A stretch of DNA of 5,931 nt, from assembly GCA_000183865.1 (NCBI GenBank), contig CM001047.1, positions 2,462,328 to 2,468,258 on the forward strand, given 5' to 3'. Numbering within the stretch: the stretch's first letter is position 1; each line of letters starts with the position of its first letter. Under the pieces are notes generated by a model, which was not told where the DNA came from, made no database searches, and worked only from the letters and a program-made list of their open reading frames with translations. A program made the translations under genes and the position numbers. This document shows positions 1-5,931 of the stretch, in pieces. The DNA is from Listeria marthii FSL S4-120. GTDB lineage: Bacteria > Bacillota > Bacilli > Lactobacillales > Listeriaceae.

Positions 1-1683
1 AAAACGTTCCATCATCGACTTCATGTTATCAGAACCAAAGCGGCGCATCAGTTCATCTTCCATAGAAAGATAAAATTGTGTCACACCAGGATCCCCTTGA
101 CGACCAGAACGACCACGCAACTGATTATCAATACGACGAGATTCATGACGTTCCGTACCAATAACGGCTAAACCGCCAGCTTCAATTGTACCTTCGCCAA
201 GTTTAATATCCGTACCACGACCGGCCATATTGGTTGCGATTGTTACCGCACCACGTTCACCAGCATTTTTAATGATATCAGCTTCGCGTTCATGTTGTTT
301 CGCGTTCAAGACATCGTGCTTAATTCCTTTGCGTTTTAATTTGCTAGAAATAAGTTCCGATGTTTCAATTGCAACAGTACCAACAAGTACAGGTTGACCT
401 TTCGCATGGCGCTCTGCAATATCTTCTACTACTGCATTGAATTTTGCTTCAATCGTAGTAAAAATTAAATCGGGACGGTCATCACGAATGATTACTTTGT
501 TTGTCGGAATTTCAATTACGCGCATATTGTAAATGTCACGGAATTCTTCTTCTTCCGTTTTTGCAGTACCAGTCATCCCCGCAAGTTTTTTATACATACG
601 GAAATAGTTTTGGAATGTAATTGTTGCCATTGTTTTAGATTCATTTTGGATCGTTACGCCTTCTTTTGCTTCAAGTGCTTGGTGTAAACCTTCACTGAAA
701 CGACGACCTTTCATGATACGACCAGTAAATTGGTCAACGATTAAAACTTCATCATCTTGCGCAACATAGTCAACGTCCAAGCTCATTGTGTAGTTAGCTT
801 TCAACGCTTGAGCGATATGGTGTAAGATAACTGTGTTTTCTAAGTCAAAAAGGTTATCTACATCAAAGTAGTTTTCCCCTTTTGTCATACCTTCTTCCGT
901 TAACTGAACAGATTTTGTTTTAATATCAACTGTATAATCTTCCTCTTCTGTAAGTGTACGAACAAACGTATTTGCGCGCACATATAGAATAGTCGATTTT
1001 TCAGCTTCTCCAGAAATAATCAACGGTGTTCTCGCTTCATCGACTAAAATGGAATCGACTTCATCAATAACCGCAAATGCTAGTGGGCGTTGTACCATTT
1101 CTTCTTTGTAAACCACCATGTTATCACGTAAATAGTCAAATCCTAATTCATTATTTGTACTATACGTAATATCACATGCATAAGCTTCACGTTTTTCTGT
1201 GCTTGATAAAGCATTTAAGTTTAGCCCTACAGAAAGTCCAAGGAAATTATACAATACTCCCATTTCTTCCGCATCACGGTGAGCCAAGTATTCATTGACA
1301 GTAACAACATGGACACCTTCACCAGAAAGCGCGTTTAAATAAACTGGTAGTGTCGCTGTTAACGTTTTACCTTCACCAGTTTTCATTTCTGCAATGTTAC
1401 CTTCGTGTAAAACAATCCCACCCATTAATTGAACTTTAAATGGATATAAACCTAGCGCACGTTTCGCGCCTTCTCTGGCAACCGCAAAAGCTTCTACCAA
1501 TAAGTCATCCAGCGTTTCACCTTTTTGAACACGCTCTTTAAACTCTACTGTTTTTTCGCGTAGAGCATCATCCGAAAGAGCCGCAGTTTCATCTGCTAAA
1601 GCAATAATTTCATCTGCTTTTCTCTCCAAATATTTAACATCTTTTTTTCCTGATTCAAAAATCTTTTTCAATAGTCCAGCCAT
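1..1683 (-). CDS. secA: SecA preprotein translocase ATPase (N-terminal 561 residues, C-terminus outside window)
   Basis: SecA is the motor ATPase that pushes unfolded preproteins through the SecYEG channel at the inner face of the membrane. Translation from the ATG at 1683 begins [15 protein letters not shown] and stays open to the window edge, giving 561 codons. The family is about 840 residues, so roughly a third is missing. Visible landmarks are Walker A (MKTGEGKT, about residues 100–107), Walker B DEVD at 207–210 followed by VDEARTPLI, the preprotein-crosslinking domain ending near [17 protein letters not shown] (about 326–342), the [10 protein letters not shown] linker, and the NBD2 motifs GRGTDIKLG and [11 protein letters not shown] (about 523–533). 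The start is fixed by the conserved N-terminus and a good ribosome binding site. No frameshift or missing catalytic residue was seen. The gene follows hpf but is separated from it by a terminator, so it probably has its own promoter. The prfB gene expected downstream in this synteny lies outside the window. Confidence 0.98.
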   Translation of the reverse strand, partial: MAGLLKKIFESGKKDVKYLERKADEIIALADETAALSDDALREKTVEFKERVQKGETLDDLLVEAFAVAREGAKRALGLYPFKVQLMGGIVLHEGNIAEMKTGEGKTLTATLPVYLNALSGEGVHVVTVNEYLAHRDAEEMGVLYNFLGLSVGLNLNALSSTEKREAYACDITYSTNNELGFDYLRDNMVVYKEEMVQRPLAFAVIDEVDSILVDEARTPLIISGEAEKSTILYVRANTFVRTLTEEEDYTVDIKTKSVQLTEEGMTKGENYFDVDNLFDLENTVILHHIAQALKANYTMSLDVDYVAQDDEVLIVDQFTGRIMKGRRFSEGLHQALEAKEGVTIQNESKTMATITFQNYFRMYKKLAGMTGTAKTEEEEFRDIYNMRVIEIPTNKVIIRDDRPDLIFTTIEAKFNAVVEDIAERHAKGQPVLVGTVAIETSELISSKLKRKGIKHDVLNAKQHEREADIIKNAGERGAVTIATNMAGRGTDIKLGEGTIEAGGLAVIGTERHESRRIDNQLRGRSGRQGDPGVTQFYLSMEDELMRRFGSDNMKSMMERF

Positions 1684-1690
1684 TTAAATT

Positions 1691-1697
1691 CTCCTCT
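1691..1697 (-). promoter_or_regulatory. secA ribosome binding site
   Basis: The minus strand reads AGAGGAG seven bases before the secA ATG. This is a standard purine-rich Shine-Dalgarno at normal spacing and supports the chosen start. Confidence 0.85.
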
Positions 1698-1771
1698 ACT
1701 GTTTCGCTGTCATCGCGCAGTTTCATCTATAATAACTTTCAGGAATTATCTTCGCTTAAATATACAAACTA

Positions 1772-1801
1772 ATTCTATCACTTATTAACTAAAATATACA
1801 A
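1772..1801 (-). promoter_or_regulatory. Candidate sigma-A promoter of secA
   Basis: On the minus strand there is TTGTAT (1801–1796), an 18-bp spacer, and TAGAAT (1777–1772). A TG lies one base before the -10, so it is an extended -10 element. It sits after the hpf terminator and would give a leader of roughly 80 nt. An alternative TTGACT lies further upstream near 1823–1818, but its best -10 (TATATT) is 19 bp away, which is less favourable. The assignment rests on motif match and position only. Confidence 0.5.
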
Positions 1802-1862
1802 CTGGTTATCTCTTTTTAGTCAATAAAATTATCAAAATGCTATAAATTCTTCATCTAAAAGT

Positions 1863-1891
1863 AAAAAAATGGAGGCCAAGATTGGCCCCCA
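1863..1891 (-). terminator. Intrinsic terminator of hpf
   Basis: Read on the minus strand, TGGGGGCCAA (1891–1882) and TTGGCCTCCA (1879–1870) form a 10-bp stem with one G·U pair. Two bases separate the arms, so the innermost A-T pair probably opens into a tetraloop. Seven T residues follow (1869–1863). It lies about 20 bp after the hpf stop and separates hpf from secA. Confidence 0.92.
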
Positions 1892-1911
1892 CCTGTAATT
1901 ATAATTTTAAA

Positions 1912-2475
1912 TTAGTTGGTTTCAATTAAACCGTACTTGCCATCTTTACGGGAATAAACAATATTAGTACCATTTGTTTCCGCATCCGTATACACGTAGA
2001 AACTGTGTCCTAACAAGTTCATTTGTAAAACAGCTTCTTCACTATCCATTGGTTTCAATGAAAATTGTTTTGTTCTTACAATTTCAAGATCAAAATCACT
2101 TTCATTTTCTTCTGGTGGCGTGCTGCCGTTCACATCTGAATAAGCAAAATAGTCTCTTTCAGCGCCTTTATCACGGAACTTGCGGTTTACTTTTGTTTTA
2201 TGTTTGCGAATTTGTCTTTCTAATTTATCCACAATTAAGTCGATGCTAGCATATAAATCTCCACTTGTTTCTTCTGCACGTAGCACAAGATTTGGGAGCG
2301 GAATGGTCACTTCAACTTTCGCATTTTTATCGGAATATACTTTTAAATTAACATGAACGTTAGCGTCTGGAGTTTCTGTAAAGTATCGTTCTAATTTATC
2401 GATTTTCTTTTCAACGTAATCTCGAATCGGTTCCGTTACTTCAATATTTTCACCACGAATGTTGTACTTAAGCAT
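1912..2475 (-). CDS. hpf: Ribosome hibernation promoting factor, long form (HPF/YvyD family)
   Basis: Long HPF binds the 30S subunit near the decoding centre and, through its C-terminal domain, pairs 70S ribosomes into inactive 100S dimers in stationary phase or stress. The protein has 187 residues, normal for the long form. The N-terminal S30AE domain (about 1–100) begins MLKYNIRGENIEVTE and carries a basic helix, LERQIRKHKTKVNRKFRDK. An acidic linker (about 113–128) follows, then the dimerisation domain (about 129–187) ending in the family signature KDGKYGLIE. I chose the ATG at 2475 because the family starts with MLKYNIRG and a near-perfect AAAGGAGGAA ribosome binding site lies 7 bases before it. 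An open frame continues 34 codons upstream to 2577, but that extension covers the promoter region and does not look like HPF. A sigma-B-type promoter upstream and a terminator downstream suggest it can be transcribed as a single gene. Confidence 0.97.
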   Translation of the reverse strand: MLKYNIRGENIEVTEPIRDYVEKKIDKLERYFTETPDANVHVNLKVYSDKNAKVEVTIPLPNLVLRAEETSGDLYASIDLIVDKLERQIRKHKTKVNRKFRDKGAERDYFAYSDVNGSTPPEENESDFDLEIVRTKQFSLKPMDSEEAVLQMNLLGHSFYVYTDAETNGTNIVYSRKDGKYGLIETN

Positions 2476-2482
2476 AGCAATT

Positions 2483-2489
2483 CCTCCTT
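2483..2489 (-). promoter_or_regulatory. hpf ribosome binding site (decides the start)
   Basis: AAGGAGG on the minus strand, 7 bases before the ATG at 2475. Its strength and spacing are the main sequence reason to reject the in-frame ATG at 2577, which would extend the protein by 34 unrelated residues. Confidence 0.9.
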
Positions 2490-2528
2490 TGAAATAAAAC
2501 AAAATAACGATAAAGAAGAGTATTCTTC

Positions 2529-2551
2529 TTACCCTTAGTCTACGTGAAAAC
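2529..2551 (-). promoter_or_regulatory. Sigma-B-type promoter of hpf
   Basis: On the minus strand GTTT (2551–2548) and GGGTAA (2534–2529) are separated by 13 bases. This fits the Listeria/Bacillus general-stress consensus GTTT-N13–17-GGGWAT apart from the last base. Transcription would start near 2522, about 45–50 nt before the hpf start codon. The B. subtilis orthologue yvyD is a known sigma-B target, which supports the call. Here the assignment is from motif and position. Confidence 0.75.
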
Positions 2552-2560
2552 GATGTGTTT

Positions 2561-2574
2561 TGCAAACATTTGCA
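2561..2574. promoter_or_regulatory. Cre-like palindrome next to the hpf stress promoter
   Basis: The + strand reads TGCAAA-CA-TTTGCA, a perfect 6-bp inverted repeat with a 2-base centre. It lies 9 bases upstream of the sigma-B -35 element. It matches the catabolite-responsive element pattern TGNAANCGNWNNCA at all defined positions except one base of the central CG. CcpA binding is an inference; another dimeric regulator could also use it. Confidence 0.4.
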
Positions 2575-2615
2575 CAAAGAGCTAAGAAGCTTACATTCAC
2601 TTATCTTTATTTAGT

Positions 2616-2644
2616 ATTTTATTCCACTAATCCCGCTTCCGCAA
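2616..2644 (-). promoter_or_regulatory. Candidate housekeeping (sigma-A) promoter for hpf
   Basis: The minus strand has TTGCGG (2644–2639), a 17-bp spacer and TAAAAT (2621–2616). The -10 is good and the -35 is weak. It lies just after the end of comFC and would give a leader of about 130 nt that crosses the cre-like palindrome and the sigma-B promoter. It is plausible but not strong. Confidence 0.35.
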
Positions 2645-2669
2645 ACCTCTTTTAGGAGATAAATATCGA

Positions 2670-3326
2670 TTATCTGAATATTGTAAGAGCGCTTACCTTT
2701 TTAACTCCTGCTTCTTTTAATATTTGTGCCGCTAAGTTAAGAGTACTTCCAGTTGTATATATGTCATCAAATAAAAGCACTTCCATCTCCTCACATGCAT
2801 CTTTTCCAACAAAGTAAAATACCTGCTCGGCTGCTAAACGTTCTTTTTTAGTTTTTTTAGATTGCTTTTCTGTATGCCTTTTGGCTAAAAGTTCTTCATA
2901 TATGATACCGGATTGTTTTAATATCGCAGTTGTTTGGTTAAAACCGCGTTCTAATTTCCGCGCTTCACTTACAGGAATTGGAATAATTTTCTGCTTTTTT
3001 TCCGCTAGATATTTTCTTAACTCCCTTTTGAAAATGGCTCCTATTTCATAATCTCCTTGAAATTTAAATTGTTTCATATAGTCTTTAGCAAAATCATTGT
3101 AGCGATAGATTGATTTATTACTATCTAAAAAATGCGTCCTATCTTGGCAATCTTCGCAAATAGGCTCTACTGATTCTTTACCGCAAATGGTACATAGTGG
3201 GCCTCTTAATTTTTCGAATTCTGCTAAACAAGTTTCGCAACAAACAGGAGGACTTTGGAATAACCAGCTTATTTCCCAGCTTGCCATTTGTTTAACTGGC
3301 TGCGAACAGAGTAAACAACTAATCAT
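2670..3326 (-). CDS. comFC: ComFC, competence protein with phosphoribosyltransferase fold
   Basis: ComFC is a cytoplasmic protein needed for efficient natural transformation and acts with the ComFA ATPase in uptake of single-stranded DNA. The 218-residue length is normal for the family. The N-terminal third has four CxxC pairs (C4/C7, C30/C33, C45/C48, C57/C60) that can form zinc-binding knuckles. The rest is a type I phosphoribosyltransferase domain: PIPVSEARKLERGFNQ (about 116–131) is the ComF signature, KQSKKTKKERL follows (about 153–163), and VLLFDDIYTTGSTL (about 182–195) is the PRPP-binding loop with its two acidic residues intact. The actual substrate of the family is not settled. The ATG at 3326 overlaps the end of comFA by 8 bp, is immediately preceded by an in-frame TAG, and has GAAGGGA 6 bases upstream, so translation is probably coupled to comFA. 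No clear terminator follows it. Confidence 0.95.
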   Translation of the reverse strand: MISCLLCSQPVKQMASWEISWLFQSPPVCCETCLAEFEKLRGPLCTICGKESVEPICEDCQDRTHFLDSNKSIYRYNDFAKDYMKQFKFQGDYEIGAIFKRELRKYLAEKKQKIIPIPVSEARKLERGFNQTTAILKQSGIIYEELLAKRHTEKQSKKTKKERLAAEQVFYFVGKDACEEMEVLLFDDIYTTGSTLNLAAQILKEAGVKKVSALTIFR

Positions 3327-4638
3327 CTAACATCCCTTCAATCACTCCTTGCTGATTCATTTTTTGAATATGAGTAATAGCTCGCTTCATTTCCGCAGTC
3401 TTTCCATAGTGAAAGAAACAAACATCTCCAGTTGGATGTGAAAGTTTCCTCCCAGCCCTTCCGGAGATTTGAACTAGCGCAGCCTCGGTAAAAATGCGCC
3501 CTTCACTCCCAAACACAGCTACTTGCACATCGGTAAAAGTAACGCCTCGCTCTAAAATAGTTGTTGTGAGTAACAGCCTAATCTTCCCTTCGCGCAACCA
3601 CTCTACCTTCTCTTTACGCAACTCATCAGCTGAATGCACTGTCACCGGTCTACTGAATCCCTTATTTTCAAGTGCGTCTGCAAATTGGTTCATCGCGTCA
3701 ATTTCTGGAAAGAAAATCAGTGCTGGCTGGTCTTTCATTTCCACATTTTTAATCCACTTAATTAGTTTTGGTGTTATTTTCCCTTTTGCTAAATTCTTTT
3801 TCCATGGACCAATCCAACAAGTTCTTGGGACAGGTAATTTCTTTCTATGATAGCGTCCGGGGATTTTCACGAAATTGCGTTTTCCTTCTGCGCATTCTTC
3901 TTGCCACTGTTTTTCCGGTGTGGCAGTAATTATTATCGTAGAACCTTCTTTGGTTCGCGCTTTCCCTACGGCATATTCTAAAAAAGGATCTTTGGCATAA
4001 GGGAACGCATCCACTTCATCAATAAAAATCACTTGAAACGTTTCATAAAAACGAATTAGTTGATGTGTTGTCGCTATTACAAACTGCTCGCCTTGGTATT
4101 TATCGTCGGAGTCTCCATATAAACAAACTATTTCGTTACTCGGAAAAACTTCTTGTAAGCGCGGATGAAGTTCTAAGCAAACATCTACTCTAGGAGAAGC
4201 AATGCAAATTCTAAAGCCTTGTCGCAAAGCCCATTCCATCCCTTCAAACATCATCTCTGTTTTCCCAGATCCAGCGACTGCCCATAAGAGCATATCCTGC
4301 TTTTCTATTAAACAGGAAACCACAGCATCGGATGCTTTTCGTTGACCTTGTGACAAAATCCCGCTCCATCTTAATAGAGGTTCTTTGATTTTTGGTAATC
4401 GTTTCGTTTGTTGATAGTATAATTTTTGGCAGCTATTTACTCGTCCCATCACAATGCAATTCCGACAATAAAGGCAATCATCTCTCTCACATGATGCACA
4501 AGACATTTTGCCAAATAACTTTACGTTTGTATTGCCACAGCGAAAGCATTTATTTTTTGAAATTGCCGCTATTTCAGTTAGTCCTTCTGTAGTCTCTATT
4601 TCACGCGCTTGGTATAGCCTTCCCGGGAAGATGTCCAT
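3319..4638 (-). CDS. comFA: ComFA, competence DNA-uptake ATPase/helicase
   Basis: ComFA is a superfamily 2, DEAD-box-like ATPase on the cytoplasmic side of the competence DNA channel and is thought to power import of single-stranded DNA. The protein has 439 residues, slightly shorter than B. subtilis ComFA (about 460). An N-terminal cysteine-rich region (C31, C34, C47, C50, C55, C58, C61, C70) matches the family zinc finger. The helicase motifs are complete: Walker A AGSGKTE (122–128), ASPR motif Ia (148–151), DEVD Walker B (207–210), TATP motif III (238–241), LLTTTILERGVTF motif V (355–367) and QISGRAGR motif VI (390–397). The start at 4638 is fixed by an in-frame TAG just before the ATG and a strong ribosome binding site. 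It is the first gene of a two-gene comFA–comFC unit; comFB, present between them in B. subtilis, is absent. Upstream boxes suggest ComK control. Confidence 0.97.
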   Translation of the reverse strand: MDIFPGRLYQAREIETTEGLTEIAAISKNKCFRCGNTNVKLFGKMSCASCERDDCLYCRNCIVMGRVNSCQKLYYQQTKRLPKIKEPLLRWSGILSQGQRKASDAVVSCLIEKQDMLLWAVAGSGKTEMMFEGMEWALRQGFRICIASPRVDVCLELHPRLQEVFPSNEIVCLYGDSDDKYQGEQFVIATTHQLIRFYETFQVIFIDEVDAFPYAKDPFLEYAVGKARTKEGSTIIITATPEKQWQEECAEGKRNFVKIPGRYHRKKLPVPRTCWIGPWKKNLAKGKITPKLIKWIKNVEMKDQPALIFFPEIDAMNQFADALENKGFSRPVTVHSADELRKEKVEWLREGKIRLLLTTTILERGVTFTDVQVAVFGSEGRIFTEAALVQISGRAGRKLSHPTGDVCFFHYGKTAEMKRAITHIQKMNQQGVIEGMLDD

Positions 4639-4644
4639 CTACTT

Positions 4645-4653
4645 TCACCTCCC
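4645..4653 (-). promoter_or_regulatory. comFA ribosome binding site
   Basis: GGGAGGTGA on the minus strand, ending 6 bases before the comFA ATG. It is strongly complementary to the 16S rRNA 3' end. With the TAG directly before the ATG, it leaves little doubt about the start. Confidence 0.9.
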
Positions 4654-4723
4654 TTTAGTTATACACGATTTATCTTTTTCTTGCAGAAGTGAAATTCATG
4701 TTTCCAGGCATGTTCACACTTAC

Positions 4724-4791
4724 AAAACACAGATTTCGCCTAGAGAAAAATCAGCGTTTCTGCTACCTTAAATTAGTGAAAAACCGATTTT
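4724..4791 (-). promoter_or_regulatory. Putative ComK-binding boxes (K-box-like cluster) upstream of comFA
   Basis: ComK recognises pairs of AAAA-N5-TTTT boxes set on the same face of the helix. On the minus strand one perfect box occurs, AAAA-TCGGT-TTTT (4791–4779). A second with one mismatch, AAAC-GCTGA-TTTT (4759–4747), follows after 19 bases, close to the 18-base spacing of one known K-box class. A third, AAAT-CTGTG-TTTT (4736–4724), also has one mismatch and lies 10 bases further on. The cluster is 86 to 153 bp before the comFA start, just after the degV terminator, where an activator site is expected. I could not identify a convincing -35/-10 pair downstream, which fits an activator-dependent promoter but does not prove one. 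AT-rich DNA produces such boxes by chance, so binding is inferred. Confidence 0.6.
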
Positions 4792-4800
4792 GCCCTATAC

Positions 4801-4831
4801 AAAAAAATCTCCAGCTAAAAAGCCGGAGATT
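4801..4831 (-). terminator. Intrinsic terminator of degV
   Basis: On the minus strand AATCTCCGGCT and AGCTGGAGATT form an 11-bp stem with one G·U pair around a TTTT loop (4820–4817), followed by a T run down to 4801. It begins only 2 bases after the degV stop codon. The + strand side also carries a T-rich tail (4831–4840), but no + strand gene approaches it, so the direction is set by degV. Confidence 0.93.
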
Positions 4832-4833
4832 CT

Positions 4834-5685
4834 TTATTTTATCGACCAAGTTAATCCAAGAGCACCTTCACCTAAGTGAGTTCCAATAACTGGACCAAAA
4901 TAGCTTAATTCGAATATTACTTCTGGGAATTTCGCTTCTAAATGTGCAAGCCACGCTTCGCCTTTTTCTGGATCATTTCCGTGAATGACGTAAGCTTTTT
5001 CTGCCGTTTTGTTTTGAATAGCCGTTTGAAGAATATCTTCAATTCGTTTTAATGCTTTCTTTTGCGTTCTCACTTTTTCAAATAAGACGATTTGTTTATC
5101 ATTGAAATGAAGAATCGGTTTGATTTGAAGCAAACTACCAACTAAGGCTTGGGCTCCGTTCAAACGTCCGCCTCGTTGCAAATTATTTAAATCATCTACC
5201 ATGAAATAAGCATTTTGCGCTTGTTTTATTTTATCTAATTCTTGGATAATATTATCTAGTGATTCGTTCGCTAAAGCCATTTCAGCGGCTTTAACAGCAA
5301 ACATTCCTTGCGCCATACAAGAAAGTTCTGAATCATAAGCGACTACATTTAGTCCTTCAATTAATGCTCCCGCCGAAGCCGCATTTTGAAAAGTACCACT
5401 AATACCACTTGATAAATGAATACTGACTACTGTATCAAAACCTTGTTCTTTCAGCGTTTCAAATAATTGAATGAATTCTCCTGGGGCAGGTTGAGAGGAT
5501 GTTGGAAAACTCTCTGCTTCCTTTACTTTTTGGTAAAACTCGGCCGCAGATAACTCCTCGCCTTCGCGATAAGATTTCCCATCAATTATTACAGAAAGTG
5601 GCACGACATGAATTCGTAGCTGCTCTTTCACTTCATCTGGCAAATAAGTTGTGCTGTCAGTAACCACTGCTATTTTTTCGTTCAT
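4834..5685 (-). CDS. degV: DegV family fatty-acid-binding protein
   Basis: DegV/FakB-type proteins are two-domain cytoplasmic proteins that hold a single fatty acid. Some deliver it to the FakA kinase for phospholipid synthesis, but the role of this copy is not shown by the sequence. The 283-residue length is typical. Family hallmarks are the N-terminal VVTDSTTYLP (7–16), PTSSQPAPGEF (61–71, the conserved TSQP loop), HLSSGISGTFQNA (90–102), LQRGGRLNG (169–177) followed by LLQIKPIL (185–192), and a C-terminal GPVIGTHLGEGALG (264–277). The start at 5685 has AGGGGG 5 bases upstream. It begins 20 bp after the degU stop with no terminator between, so the two are probably co-transcribed, and a strong terminator closes the unit. 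The name reflects its place beside degU rather than a shown role in degradative enzyme control. Which fatty acid it binds cannot be read from this sequence. Confidence 0.93.
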   Translation of the reverse strand: MNEKIAVVTDSTTYLPDEVKEQLRIHVVPLSVIIDGKSYREGEELSAAEFYQKVKEAESFPTSSQPAPGEFIQLFETLKEQGFDTVVSIHLSSGISGTFQNAASAGALIEGLNVVAYDSELSCMAQGMFAVKAAEMALANESLDNIIQELDKIKQAQNAYFMVDDLNNLQRGGRLNGAQALVGSLLQIKPILHFNDKQIVLFEKVRTQKKALKRIEDILQTAIQNKTAEKAYVIHGNDPEKGEAWLAHLEAKFPEVIFELSYFGPVIGTHLGEGALGLTWSIK

Positions 5686-5690
5686 ATAGT

Positions 5691-5696
5691 CCCCCT
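5691..5696 (-). promoter_or_regulatory. degV ribosome binding site in the short degU–degV gap
   Basis: AGGGGG on the minus strand, 5 bases before the degV ATG and within the 20-bp spacer after degU. It is the only recognisable element in that spacer, so degV probably depends on transcription from upstream. Confidence 0.75.
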
Positions 5697-5705
5697 GAAA
5701 TTTCT

Positions 5706-5931
5706 TTAGCGAATGTATACCCAGCCGTGCTTAATTGCCGTTACCACCGCTTGAGTCCTATCATTCACTTTCATTTTTTGTAAAATACTACTTACATGAT
5801 TTTTTACTGTTTTTTCACTGATGAAAAGTGTTTCCCCAATTCCGCGGTTACTTTTTCCATCGGTAAGAAGTTGTAATACCTCACACTCTCTATGCGTTAA
5901 GATGTGCAGTGGCATTTTGACTTCTGGTTGT
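5706..5931 (-). CDS. degU: DegU response regulator, C-terminal DNA-binding domain (N-terminus outside window)
   Basis: DegU is a NarL/FixJ-type response regulator. In Bacillus it controls exoenzymes, competence and motility; in Listeria it is an orphan regulator needed for flagellar gene expression. Only the last 74 codons are present, starting mid-gene at the window edge with QPEVK. The visible part is the LuxR-type helix-turn-helix: [18 protein letters not shown] leads into [20 protein letters not shown], the recognition helix region, and the protein ends [19 protein letters not shown]. This closely follows the B. subtilis DegU C-terminus from memory. An internal ATG at 5915 could be mistaken for a start, but the frame continues upstream and the receiver domain should lie beyond the window. 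It is followed closely by degV. Other NarL-family regulators share this domain, so the name also rests on the neighbourhood. Confidence 0.92.
   Translation of the reverse strand, partial: QPEVKMPLHILTHRECEVLQLLTDGKSNRGIGETLFISEKTVKNHVSSILQKMKVNDRTQAVVTAIKHGWVYIR

Noticed and set aside
1698..1725. A regulatory hairpin in the secA leader around CTGCGCGATGACAG
   Set aside because: Only about 3 bp can pair in any arrangement, and there is no upstream sensor ORF such as secM.
1974..2249. 91-codon + strand open frame
   Set aside because: It lies wholly antisense to hpf, with no ribosome binding site or family resemblance noted.
2476..2577. A 34-codon in-frame N-terminal extension of hpf starting at the ATG at 2577
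   Set aside because: It covers the sigma-B-type promoter and palindrome, has no good ribosome binding site and does not resemble HPF. The family N-terminus MLKYNIRG begins at 2475 behind an excellent site.
2621..2650. A sigma-H promoter for hpf, using GTGGAAT as -10
   Set aside because: The -10 matches RNNGAAT, but the best -35 (AGAGGTTTG) is imperfect and about 14 bases away rather than 11–12.
3494..3850. 118-codon + strand open frame
   Set aside because: It is antisense to the helicase core of comFA, which has all its motifs; the composition looks like a reverse-strand shadow.
4658..4686. A comFA core promoter using CTGCAA and TATAAC
   Set aside because: The -35 is poor, and the start point would fall inside the ribosome binding site, leaving almost no leader.
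4392..4889. Overlapping short + strand open frames across the comFA start and the upstream gap
   Set aside because: They overlap each other, run through the degV terminator and the ComK-like boxes, and have no recognisable domain.
5706..5915. A free-standing 69-residue LuxR-type regulator starting at the ATG at 5915
   Set aside because: The frame stays open upstream to the window edge and the residues match the DegU C-terminal domain, so it is the end of a longer gene.

Overview
The window is low-GC Firmicute DNA and very probably comes from Listeria sensu stricto. The gene order degU–degV–comFA–comFC–hpf–secA, all on the minus strand, matches the L. monocytogenes lmo2515–lmo2510 neighbourhood as I know it. 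The DegU C-terminus, long-form HPF and SecA N-terminus all read as Listeria/Bacillus-type proteins. I cannot settle the species from sequence alone. All genes lie on the minus strand, so transcription runs from high to low coordinates; both end genes are cut by the window.

Layout in transcription order: (1) the DNA-binding end of the response regulator DegU (5706–5931, partial); (2) degV, a fatty-acid-binding family protein, starting 20 nt after degU and closed by a strong intrinsic terminator (4801–4831); (3) a regulatory gap (4639–4800) with three AAAA-N5-TTTT-like boxes that resemble a ComK binding region; (4) comFA and comFC, overlapping by 8 bp, which encode the competence ATPase/helicase and its phosphoribosyltransferase-fold partner; (5) a 194-bp gap (2476–2669) with a good sigma-B-type promoter, a possible sigma-A promoter and a cre-like palindrome, but no clear comFC terminator; (6) hpf, the long ribosome hibernation promoting factor, followed by its own terminator (1863–1891); (7) a 170-bp promoter/leader region and then secA, of which the first 561 codons are present.

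The genes cover DNA uptake (ComFA/ComFC), post-exponential or stress regulation (DegU, HPF) and housekeeping secretion (SecA). Compared with B. subtilis, comFB is missing and the flagellar block that separates comFC from hpf there is absent. No gene-free stretch exceeds about 230 bp. I found no mobile element, CRISPR, tRNA or rRNA, and no convincing evidence of a previously undescribed system. The most interesting signals are regulatory: the ComK-like boxes before comFA and the stacked signals before hpf.
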